Positions 1 through 5,395 of a stretch of 5,395 nt of DNA are shown piece by piece. Position numbers and translations under genes: made by a program. Under the pieces are notes generated by a model. That model was not told the DNA's origin and ran no database searches. It was given only the letters and a program-made list of their open reading frames with translations. This DNA comes from Verrucomicrobiales bacterium (lineage in GTDB: Bacteria; Verrucomicrobiota; Verrucomicrobiia; Verrucomicrobiales; Verrucomicrobiaceae). The DNA lies in NCBI GenBank assembly GCA_003453085.1, contig DMMK01000730.1, positions 1 to 5,395 on the forward strand. Reading direction: 5' to 3'. Numbering within the stretch: position 1 is the first letter of the stretch; the number at the start of each line of letters is the position of its first letter.

Positions 1-79
1 GCCCCAGGAGCCCCAAGACGCCGCGCTTGCAACGTGGGAGCCTGCGTTTGTGTCCCGGCCGCTCGCAGCAGAGGCTTAG
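1..79 (+). CDS. Possible 3' end of a gene cut by the left edge
   Basis: A reading frame open from base 2 ends at TAG (77-79) and gives 25 residues ending in ATWEPAFVSRPLAAEA. The composition (Pro, Gln, Ala, Glu, Trp, few Cys or Arg) and a GC-rich third position look like a genuine C-terminus. The fragment is too short to name a family. Two other frames are also open across these bases: a plus frame to 207 that is rich in Cys and Arg, and a minus frame starting at an ATG at 104-102. The assignment is therefore tentative. Confidence 0.33.
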   Translation, partial: PQEPQDAALATWEPAFVSRPLAAEA

Positions 80-235
80 ACTGTGCAATTTCCTTTCGCC
101 GCATGAAAGAGCAAGCCCTACGCCTTTATCTCGCTTCCGGCCGCTCGAATATCGCGGCGCGCTTCAGCTGCAGCGAGGGAGGAAAGAACCAGTGCGGCGC
201 TGAGTGAACAGGGTGGCGTCTGACACCTGCTTCAT

Positions 236-254
236 CCTCCGGCCTGGCCGGGGG
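236..254. repeat. GC-rich hairpin (7-base-pair stem)
   Basis: CCTCCGG (236-242) can pair with CCGGGGG (248-254) around a 5-base loop, with one T-G wobble pair. Neither side is followed by a T-run, so it is not a standard intrinsic terminator. It could be a weak terminator or simply chance in GC-rich DNA. Confidence 0.3.
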
Positions 255-283
255 GCGGAGCTTGACAGGTAAAATAGGCCTCC

Positions 284-312
284 AGCGCTACGCTAGCTTG
301 CGCTTGCAGCTA
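284..312. repeat. Patch of short tandem and inverted repeats
   Basis: This patch contains two copies of CGCTA (286-290, 291-295) followed directly by two copies of GCTTGC (296-301, 302-307). It also has inverted arms AGCGC (284-288) and GCGCT (300-304), and TAGCT (294-298) and AGCTA (308-312). The two pairs of arms are mutually exclusive as stems. It lies 72-100 bases upstream of the start at 385, where an operator or leader structure could sit, but no known site is recognised. Confidence 0.3.
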
Positions 313-370
313 TTTAATCCATAGCTGATTCATCTGGGCAAGTGTTGCCTGACCCTCTCATCCAGGCCTC

Positions 371-376
371 AAGGAG
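371..376 (+). promoter_or_regulatory. Shine-Dalgarno site of the 44-residue protein
   Basis: AAGGAG lies 8 bases before the ATG at 385, a near-ideal match and spacing. It is the main evidence that the short frame behind it is translated, and no other start in the window has a comparable site. Confidence 0.75.
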
Positions 377-384
377 ACACCGCC

Positions 385-519
385 ATGACCACCATTGAAC
401 TCGACATTGCCCAGACCATCGGCATCGCCGCCGTGCTGCTGATGTGGCGGGCATGGCGGCTGCTGGGGGTAGGGAAAGAGACGTCCGAAAACCTCCTCGT
501 GGAGATCGCCGACTCCTAA
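385..519 (+). CDS. Small hypothetical protein, 44 residues, with one hydrophobic helix
   Basis: This short frame runs from ATG at 385 to TAA at 517-519. The start is well supported by AAGGAG 8 bases upstream. The protein begins MTTIELDIAQ. A hydrophobic stretch follows at about residues 11-21 (TIGIAAVLLMW), then a basic, Trp-rich segment (RAWRLLGVGK, about 22-31) and an acidic tail ending VEIADS. This pattern suggests a short membrane-associated or amphipathic helix, although the hydrophobic core is short for a full membrane span. I recognise no family. It is convergent with the permease gene, and the two stop codons abut with no base between them, leaving no room for a separate terminator. 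Transcripts from either side would therefore run antisense into the other gene unless termination occurs inside a coding region. It is probably a real gene of unknown role; a toxin-like or regulatory small protein cannot be excluded. Confidence 0.6.
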   Translation: MTTIELDIAQTIGIAAVLLMWRAWRLLGVGKETSENLLVEIADS

Positions 520-1449
520 TTACTCCCCCGTTTCGGACTTCGGATCCAGCGCATCGCGCAGGGCATCGCCGATAATGTTCAGGGCGAGCAGGGTGGCGCT
601 GAAAAAGAGGCCGGGGCCGATGAGCAGCCAGGGGTAGGTTTCCATGCTGTCGGCACCTTCGCGGATGAGGACGCCCCAGCTGGCATCAGGCGGCTGGATG
701 CCCAGACCGAGGAAGCTCAGCGTGGCCTCCAGCAGCATGACACCGGGCACGGTGAGGCTGGCATAGATGATGACGGGCCCCATGACATTTGGCAGCATGT
801 GCTTGAACAAGATGTGCCAGAAACCTGCGCCACTGGCCCGGGCGGCGAGGACGAATTCCAGGTTCTTCAAAGCCAGTACTTGCCCACGCACCACACGCGC
901 CATGGTCAGCCATTCCACGGCCCCGATGGCGACAAAGATGAGCCAGAGTTCCCGACCAAACACGAGCACGAGGATGATGACGAAGGTGATGAAAGGAAAG
1001 GCGTAGAGGACATCCACAAGCCGCATCATCAGCGCATCCAGACGGCGCGTGGTGAGCCCCGCGATGAGGCCATAACCGACGCCGATGACCGAGGCAACCC
1101 CTGTGGCAAGAATGCCCACCAGCAGCGAGATCTGCCCGCCCTTCAAGATACGAGTGGCGAGGTCGCGCCCCAGCGGATCGGTGCCTAACCAATGCGCGGC
1201 GGAAGGGCCTGCGGCCTTAAGATTCAGATCTTGGTCACTCTGCGAGTATGGCGACACCAGAGGCCCTAAAAGACAGATGCCCACGAGCGCCACCATGAAG
1301 AGCATGGCCGCCACCGTGATGCGGCTACGTGTCAACCGGCGCCAAGCACGCTGGCCGGGGGATTCCGAAACCGATGATCGCAGAGGCATCACGGCCGCTT
1401 TGTCTGCTGAGGGCTGGAATCCCTCGTTGCTGGGAATCACATCGCTCAT
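520..1449 (-). CDS. Peptide-type ABC transporter permease (OppC/DppC family)
   Basis: This is an inner-membrane channel subunit of an ABC importer for di- or oligopeptides or a related solute (PepT family, OppC/DppC type). Its 309 residues are normal for the family (about 300). A cytoplasmic tail of about 43 residues is followed by a first membrane segment at about 44-66. The typical OppC periplasmic motif HWLGTDPLGRD sits at 86-96. Further membrane segments lie at about 107-131, 143-165, 168-186, 223-248 and 275-296. The EAA loop that contacts the ATPase is at about 201-221 (AARASGAGFW, ending in HMLPN). The family signature SFLGLGIQPPDASWG is at 245-259, and the typical GDALRDALDPK end is at 294-304. 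Its ATG overlaps the stop of the upstream permease by 4 bases (ATGA), so translation is coupled and the two probably form a heterodimer. It is the last gene of the leftward block. The substrate cannot be told from the permease alone; peptides, nickel and glycosides are all transported within this family. Confidence 0.95.
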   Translation of the reverse strand: MSDVIPSNEGFQPSADKAAVMPLRSSVSESPGQRAWRRLTRSRITVAAMLFMVALVGICLLGPLVSPYSQSDQDLNLKAAGPSAAHWLGTDPLGRDLATRILKGGQISLLVGILATGVASVIGVGYGLIAGLTTRRLDALMMRLVDVLYAFPFITFVIILVLVFGRELWLIFVAIGAVEWLTMARVVRGQVLALKNLEFVLAARASGAGFWHILFKHMLPNVMGPVIIYASLTVPGVMLLEATLSFLGLGIQPPDASWGVLIREGADSMETYPWLLIGPGLFFSATLLALNIIGDALRDALDPKSETGE

Positions 1450-2366
1450 GACTTGAATCCGATGCGGGGGTTCAGCAGCGCTTGGAGGAAATCCACCAGC
1501 AGATTGAAGCCGATGATGAGGACGGCGTAAAAGGCAGCGGTGGCCATGGCGAGGACAAAATCCCGATTCACTGCTGCGCCGACGAAATGCTGGCCCAGGC
1601 CGGGAAGCTGGAAGACGGTTTCGATGACGATGGAACCCGTCATCAGCCCGGCAGCGGTGGGGCCGAGATAATTCAGCACGGGTAGGCAGGCGAGCTTGAA
1701 CGAGTGACGGAAAACGATGGCCAGTTCAGAAGCCCCTTTGGCCCGAGCCGTGCGGATGAAATCCTGCGCCAAGGTTTCTCGCAAACCGCCGCGCGTGAGG
1801 CGGGCAATGTAGGCGCTGTAAATGATACCTAACGTCAAGGATGGCAAGACCCAGTCGTCCCAATCATACCAACCAGCCGCATTGAACCAACGGAGTTTTA
1901 ACCCCAGTACCAGAGCCACCAGGGGCCCCAGGACCATGCTGGGTGTGCAGATGCCCAGGGTGGCCATGAGCATGCAGGCGCGATCATCAAAAGTATTCGC
2001 ACGCACCGCCGCCAGGGCCCCCATGGGGATGCCAATGCCGATGGCGATGGTGAGCGCTGCCAGGGCAACGGTGGCCGAGACCGGAAAGGCCTGCACGATG
2101 ATCTCATCCACCCCACGCCCTGGATTCTTCGTGGAAGCCGGAAAATCAAATGTGGCAAAGCTGACGAGGTGCCGCCACAACTGCACGTAGACGGGCTGGT
2201 CCAGCCCGAGAGCGATGACCTGCTTTGCACGAATGTGATCCGGGATGTTTCGTTCACTCTGCAAAGGCGAGCCGGGGGCCATCTTCAGCAAAGCAAAGGT
2301 GATCACCAGCACCCCAAGGATGACGGCAAGGCCCTGCAAAAGGCGGCTGAGGAGGAAACGGAGCAT
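1446..2366 (-). CDS. Peptide-type ABC transporter permease (OppB/DppB family)
   Basis: This is the partner inner-membrane permease of a peptide-type ABC importer. Its 306 residues are the usual OppB-like size. The N-terminus MLRFLLSRLLQGLAVILGVL opens the first membrane segment (about 8-28), followed by the conserved KMAPGSP at 28-34. A periplasmic region of about 60 residues includes NPGRGVDEI (81-89), and the family's FPVSATVALAAL lies at 94-105. More membrane segments lie at about 96-121, 131-157, 173-190, 225-250 and 272-296. The EAA loop is at about 202-230 (DFIRTARAKGASE, ending in LPV). The signature ETVFQLPGLGQ is at 249-259, and the protein ends LLNPRIGFKS. The ATG at 2366-2364 is the only plausible start: an in-frame TAA lies 11 codons upstream with no other start codon between. 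It lacks a Shine-Dalgarno site, so it may depend on coupling to the upstream frame. No ATPase or binding protein gene adjoins. Confidence 0.95.
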   Translation of the reverse strand: MLRFLLSRLLQGLAVILGVLVITFALLKMAPGSPLQSERNIPDHIRAKQVIALGLDQPVYVQLWRHLVSFATFDFPASTKNPGRGVDEIIVQAFPVSATVALAALTIAIGIGIPMGALAAVRANTFDDRACMLMATLGICTPSMVLGPLVALVLGLKLRWFNAAGWYDWDDWVLPSLTLGIIYSAYIARLTRGGLRETLAQDFIRTARAKGASELAIVFRHSFKLACLPVLNYLGPTAAGLMTGSIVIETVFQLPGLGQHFVGAAVNRDFVLAMATAAFYAVLIIGFNLLVDFLQALLNPRIGFKS

Positions 2367-2794
2367 GATGAACTTCGGAGCACTAAATTCTGACGACCAT
2401 TATTTCCGTTTCTAAGGCCAATACACCAGAAGTTTTCATCACCGTTGCAATTACCCCTTTCGAACAAAGCAAAACCTTTGCACGAGAGCGAATAAACGAA
2501 CAGAACGGCTGAAATCATGATGAACTGAGCGAGCATGGAAATAACCCAAGCCCACAAAAAATGATCTGGGAAACGGATCTGTTCTTCAGCTCCATTATCC
2601 TCCCATGATGGATTCAGAAACACTAATCCCAGGCAGAGCAAATAGGTCGAAACCACACCCACGCCGATTAAAATAGGTCCTGAATAGGACTTTGATCCAG
2701 AGAGGTTGCCTCTAAAATACCAAAGAAGGGCGACTACCAGGGCAGCGCCTGGAAATCCAACCACCGCCGCTCCGAGTCGAACGAGATCAGTCAC
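2303..2794 (-). CDS. Small membrane protein of unknown function, AT-rich, uncertain 3' end
   Basis: The frame starts at GTG (2794-2792), the only start codon after an in-frame TGA, with no clear Shine-Dalgarno site, and ends at TGA (2305-2303), giving 163 residues. Three hydrophobic segments are clear at about residues 6-27, 40-60 and 79-103, joined by a hydrophilic loop (NPSWEDNGAEEQ, 61-72). I recognise no family. GC is about 45% by hand count over 2401-2760, well below the flanking genes, which suggests later acquisition. The C-terminal part looks poor: residues 106-142 are Asn/Gly-rich, and residues 144-163 are simply the start of the permease gene read out of frame (a 64-base overlap). 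If one base were skipped near 2479, the other frame would end at TAG (2385-2383), 16 bases before the permease start and a normal operon spacing. A frameshift or recently extended 3' end is therefore possible. The membrane part (about 2485-2794) is the reliable portion. Confidence 0.55.
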   Translation of the reverse strand: MTDLVRLGAAVVGFPGAALVVALLWYFRGNLSGSKSYSGPILIGVGVVSTYLLCLGLVFLNPSWEDNGAEEQIRFPDHFLWAWVISMLAQFIMISAVLFVYSLSCKGFALFERGNCNGDENFWCIGLRNGNNGRQNLVLRSSSCSVSSSAAFCRALPSSLGCW

Positions 2795-2829
2795 GTTTGG
2801 TTCAAGAACTAAGGATCAAGTGCCAGGCG

Positions 2830-4986
2830 TTAGGCCAAAAGCTTTTCCAGCGCCTCCTTCGTCATCACGGGAGCCTGGCAGGCGTAGTTTTGGCACACGT
2901 AGGCAGCGGCTTTTCCCTGCACGGGTTTCATCGCGGCCAGGGCCTCGTTCTGTTTACCCAGCCAGGCCTGTGCCTCGTCGCCATCGGCATGGAGCAGCAC
3001 GGCCTTGGGCAGCAGGCGCCGATGCACCACGGCTGCGAGGGCTTGGAATTCGGGCGAGGTGGCATCGCCAGCGAGGACGATCTGCTGCTTGCCACTCTCC
3101 AGAAAATCTGCCGCCATGACCAGCACGGGCACGGCGGAGGGGCTGGACTGCAAGGTATTGCCAAAAAGCGTGGTGATCTTGGCCGCCTGCGCGGCATAGG
3201 CCTGGTGATCCAGCATGGCCGCGAGGCGGGCGAGGTTCAGCGCGGCGAGCGAGTTCGGCGAAGGCTCTGCGCCATCGTAGTCCTCTTTGATGCGCAAAAC
3301 GGAGTGCGCCATCTCGGTGTGGACGCTGTAGTAACCGCCGTTTGCCTTGTCCAAAAACAGGCCATCCATTTCCTCTTGGAGGGCGACGGCCCACTGCAAC
3401 CACTTCACTTCAAAACTGGCCTGGTAGAGATCCAGCAAACCGTGGATGAGGCAGGCGTAGTCGGTGGCAAAACCTTTGGGGCCACGCTCGCCCGCACGCC
3501 AGCTCCGGTGCAGGCCCTGACCGGGAGCGGTGCAGAGTTCATCATGCGGGAACTGGGCCGCCTCAGCCGCCAGTTTGAGAAAGCTGGGCTCTCCCAGGGC
3601 CGCTCCAGCGCGGGCTAGACCAGCGATCATGAGACCGTTCCAGGCGGTGATGATTTTGTCATCCAGATGTGGGCGCGGGCGCTTGGCGCGGGCTTCAAAC
3701 AGCAGTTTCAGCCCCCGGCCCTGGATGGCCAGGACCTCCTCCGGGCTCTTCTTGAAAAACTCCGCCGTCTTTTTCACCGAGTAGGCCCGGAAGAGGGTGT
3801 TCAACCCCGTGAGTTCCCCGTGAGGATCGCTTTCGGGACGGGCATTGCCATCGCGCCGAGCGCCAAAGGAATAACGAAAGATGCTGCCTTCCTCCTTACC
3901 CAACAGCTCATCAATCTCGCTGGCCTTCCACACATAAAAGGCCCCTTCTTTTTTGTGGTCGTCACCTGCCTGGGCATAGCTGTCCGCATCCTCTGCGGAG
4001 AAAAAGCCGCCCTGAGGGTGACGAAGGTCCCGCTGCACATAACCGACGATTTCCCGCGCGGTATCCGCCAGGAAAGGCGAGTCCGTGATGAGGTACCCCT
4101 CCGCATAGGCCCAGAGGAGCTGGCCCTGATCATACAGCATCTTTTCATAGTGCGGGATGTGCCAGTAGCCATCCACTGCGTAACGATGCATGCCGCCGCC
4201 CACGTGATCCCAGATGCCGCCATTCGCCATGGCGCGCAGGGTTTTCACCGACATCTCCGCCGCCCAGTCGGACTCGCTTTTGCGCGCCTCATCCTTCAGC
4301 CAGGCCTGATGGATGCGCAGCAGCAGATTAATGGAACTGGAGCGCGGGAACTTCGGCGCACCGCTGAAACCGGCCTCGTGGTAGTCATAGCTGCTGGCCA
4401 GGTCATCGTAGGCTTTTTGCACCACGGCGTCTGTTTTGACCTCCGTCTCGGCATTTTCACCGTCCAGATGTTCCTGGAGTTTAGCGATGGAGCGCTCCGA
4501 ACTGGCCTGGAGTTTGGCGCGGTCTTCCATCCAGGCCTTGTGCAGCTCTTGGAGCAGGTTGTTGAAACCGATGCGCCCCTGGGCATTTTCAGGTGGGAAG
4601 TAGGTGCCGCCAAAAAAGGGCTTCAACTCCGGCGTCAGGAAGACCGACATGGGCCAGCCGCCACCGCCCGTAGCGGCCTGCACGTAGGTCATGTAGGTGA
4701 GGTCCACGTCTGGGCGCTCCTCGCGGTCCACCTTCACGGGGACGAAGTGCTCATTGATGTAGGCAGCGATTTCCTCGTTCTCGAAAGATTCGCGCTCCAT
4801 GACGTGGCACCAGTGGCAGGTGGAGTAGCCGCTGGAGAGGAAAATGGGCTTGTCCTCGGCCTTGGCTTTAGCGATTGCCTCATCGCCCCAGGGCAGCCAG
4901 TTCACGGGATTGTGGGCATGCTGGAGCAAATACGGCGACTTTTCGCGGATGAGGGCGTTGGTGTGTTTGGGGGTGGAGTCGCTCAT
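2830..4986 (-). CDS. YyaL/SPATA20-family protein: thioredoxin-like (DUF255) plus alpha/alpha-barrel
   Basis: This 718-residue protein belongs to the family of Bacillus YyaL and human SPATA20. The N-terminal thioredoxin-like domain (about 8-170) opens with [14 protein letters not shown] (17-30). It carries the CxxC pair C57 and C60 in [14 protein letters not shown] (55-68), then [12 protein letters not shown] (84-95) and [14 protein letters not shown] (107-120) with GGTYFPP (126-132). The rest is a six-hairpin, AGE-like alpha/alpha-barrel. Its hallmarks are [14 protein letters not shown] (256-269), [13 protein letters not shown] (275-287), FFSAEDADS (328-336), [17 protein letters not shown] (442-458) and [15 protein letters not shown] (571-585). 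A C-terminal pair, C698 and C703 ([12 protein letters not shown]), is typical of the family. There is no signal peptide, so it is likely cytosolic. The length is normal and all family motifs are intact. Its biochemical function is not established; a redox or sugar-related role is only inferred from the folds. The ATG at 4986 lacks a Shine-Dalgarno site, but the N-terminus fits the family. It is the first gene of the leftward block, and the next frame starts 35 bases downstream. Confidence 0.95.
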   Translation of the reverse strand: MSDSTPKHTNALIREKSPYLLQHAHNPVNWLPWGDEAIAKAKAEDKPIFLSSGYSTCHWCHVMERESFENEEIAAYINEHFVPVKVDREERPDVDLTYMTYVQAATGGGGWPMSVFLTPELKPFFGGTYFPPENAQGRIGFNNLLQELHKAWMEDRAKLQASSERSIAKLQEHLDGENAETEVKTDAVVQKAYDDLASSYDYHEAGFSGAPKFPRSSSINLLLRIHQAWLKDEARKSESDWAAEMSVKTLRAMANGGIWDHVGGGMHRYAVDGYWHIPHYEKMLYDQGQLLWAYAEGYLITDSPFLADTAREIVGYVQRDLRHPQGGFFSAEDADSYAQAGDDHKKEGAFYVWKASEIDELLGKEEGSIFRYSFGARRDGNARPESDPHGELTGLNTLFRAYSVKKTAEFFKKSPEEVLAIQGRGLKLLFEARAKRPRPHLDDKIITAWNGLMIAGLARAGAALGEPSFLKLAAEAAQFPHDELCTAPGQGLHRSWRAGERGPKGFATDYACLIHGLLDLYQASFEVKWLQWAVALQEEMDGLFLDKANGGYYSVHTEMAHSVLRIKEDYDGAEPSPNSLAALNLARLAAMLDHQAYAAQAAKITTLFGNTLQSSPSAVPVLVMAADFLESGKQQIVLAGDATSPEFQALAAVVHRRLLPKAVLLHADGDEAQAWLGKQNEALAAMKPVQGKAAAYVCQNYACQAPVMTKEALEKLLA

Positions 4987-5094
4987 AATACTTAGACAAA
5001 CGTGGCGATGGGGGCCGGGGTTGCAAGCGGCGGACGGCTTGGGGGTTGCGTTTGGGGTGGTATGTGCTTGTTTCCGGCTCCTAAAAACCTAGCC
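4987..5094. promoter_or_regulatory. Divergent spacer, presumed site of two promoters
   Basis: These 108 bases lie between the starts of two divergent genes, so promoters for both directions must lie here or inside the coding ends. It is G-rich on the plus strand. Rightward, TGGTATGTG at 5058-5066 resembles a weak extended -10 element, with TTGGGG (5039-5044) 16 bases before the TATGTG. Both are poor matches to the sigma-70 consensus. Leftward, nothing convincing is seen. Neither start has a Shine-Dalgarno site. Confidence 0.35.
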
Positions 5095-5395
5095 ATGTCT
5101 GCGCATTCCCACTCCACCCCCGAAGAATCCGGCTCCATCTGGAAAATCCTCAATGTGATCATCGCCTTCGTTGTCGGCGGCTTCACACTCTTTTGGGGTG
5201 CCACCCTGCTGATCGGCGTGAAGGTTGCCGCCTCCTCGAAAGAACCCGTGGCTGATGTGGCCGCCCCCACAGCTCCTGCTGCGGAAGCTCCCGCTGCACC
5301 CGCGACTACCCCTGCCGACCCAGCTCCAGCCGCCGCACCGGTCGCTGCGGCTGCCACCGCCGCCCCAGCTCCATTTGCCGGCCCTGCTGCTGAAA
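5095..5395 (+). CDS. Membrane-anchored protein with Ala/Pro-rich linker (5' part only)
   Basis: The frame begins at ATG 5095 and is still open at the right edge, with 100 codons visible. After a short polar, acidic N-terminus (MSAHSHSTPEESGS) comes one strong membrane segment at about residues 16-42 (IWKILNVIIAF through TLFWGATLLI). Residues 47-100 are almost wholly Ala and Pro with some Thr, Glu and Asp, a flexible linker. With no signal-peptide cleavage site visible, the segment most likely acts as an uncleaved anchor that places the linker and a downstream domain outside the cytoplasmic membrane. In other bacteria such anchors and linkers often carry a cytochrome c, cupredoxin or other periplasmic domain, but none is visible here, so the function is unknown. 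No Shine-Dalgarno site precedes the ATG. The strand choice rests on the coherent anchor-plus-linker design; the antisense frame (4992-5357) is repetitive Ala/Gly and looks like a shadow. Confidence 0.8.
   Translation, partial: MSAHSHSTPEESGSIWKILNVIIAFVVGGFTLFWGATLLIGVKVAASSKEPVADVAAPTAPAAEAPAAPATTPADPAPAAAPVAAAATAAPAPFAGPAAE

Larger units (their letters stand above)
80..384. other. Non-coding stretch upstream of the small gene
   Basis: No convincing gene was found here. The only plus-strand candidate of note, ATG at 103 to TGA at 205-207, gives 34 residues without a ribosome binding site. The stretch holds an 11-base direct repeat (CCGGCCGCTCG at 55-65 and 137-147), a GC-rich hairpin (236-254), a patch of short tandem and inverted repeats (284-312), and the leader of the gene at 385. 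A TTGACA hexamer sits at 262-267, but no good -10 box lies at the right distance, so no promoter is called. Confidence 0.5.

Noticed and set aside
103..207. 34-codon plus frame (ATG 103 to TGA 205-207)
   Set aside because: It has no ribosome binding site, a Cys/Arg/Ser-rich composition like random GC-rich sequence, and no recognised motif.
262..290. TTGACA as the -35 box of a promoter for the gene at 385
   Set aside because: The hexamer is perfect, but the bases 16-18 positions downstream (around 284-291, AGCGCTAC) do not resemble a -10 box. It could be chance.
799..1188. Plus-strand frame rich in His, Asp and Glu
   Set aside because: This is the complement of hydrophobic permease codons (membrane segments read antisense give charged residues), so it is a shadow of the OppC-type gene.
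2800..2809. Palindrome GTTCAAGAAC before the small membrane gene
   Set aside because: The stem is only 4 base pairs with a 2-base loop, there is no T-run and no second copy. It is too short to call a terminator or operator.
2797..3618. Plus-strand frame of 273 codons
   Set aside because: It is antisense to the 3' half of the YyaL-like gene, with low-quality protein composition and no ribosome site.
3667..4995. Long plus-strand frame (442 codons) opposite the YyaL-like gene
   Set aside because: It lies wholly antisense to a gene with every family motif intact, and its length is explained by GC-rich codon positions. The translation shows no recognisable domain.
4992..5357. Minus-strand Ala/Gly-rich frame opposite the right-edge gene
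   Set aside because: It is a complement of the Ala/Pro linker. The plus strand gives a coherent anchor plus linker, whereas this frame gives a repetitive Ala/Gly start and no domain.

Overview
This is a GC-rich bacterial window (about 60-70% GC in most places sampled by hand). It holds one leftward gene block flanked by two rightward genes. The organism is not certain. The base composition, the general lack of Shine-Dalgarno sites and the look of the proteins would fit a Verrucomicrobia-type bacterium (Prosthecobacter or Verrucomicrobium relatives). That is an impression and could not be checked here.

Layout. Positions 1-79 may carry the last codons of a rightward gene cut by the window edge. 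Positions 80-384 hold no convincing gene, only some short repeats and a GC-rich hairpin. Positions 385-519 encode a 44-residue small protein read rightward. It has the only canonical Shine-Dalgarno site in the window. Its stop codon directly touches the stop codon of the convergent permease gene (TAA at 517-519, TTA at 520-522).

The leftward block runs from 4986 to 520. It starts with a 718-residue YyaL/SPATA20-family protein (DUF255 thioredoxin-like domain plus an alpha/alpha-barrel domain). Next is an AT-rich gene for a small multi-pass membrane protein of unknown function, and then two inner-membrane permeases of the oligopeptide/dipeptide ABC transporter family. The permeases overlap by 4 bases (ATGA) and are surely co-translated. 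No ATPase or substrate-binding protein of this transporter lies in the window, so the pair must draw on subunits encoded elsewhere. The close spacing suggests one transcription unit, but no functional link between the YyaL-like protein and the transporter is evident.

A 108-base divergent spacer (4987-5094) separates the YyaL-like gene from a rightward gene that starts at 5095 and runs off the right edge. Its visible 100 residues are a membrane anchor followed by a long Ala/Pro-rich linker, so its functional domain lies outside the window.

Most of the window is ordinary metabolism and transport. I see no phage, transposon, CRISPR, RNA gene or defence system. The two spots that deserve a second look are the low-GC membrane-protein gene wedged between the YyaL-like gene and the permeases, whose 3' end conflicts with the permease start, and the 44-residue protein with its abutting convergent stop.
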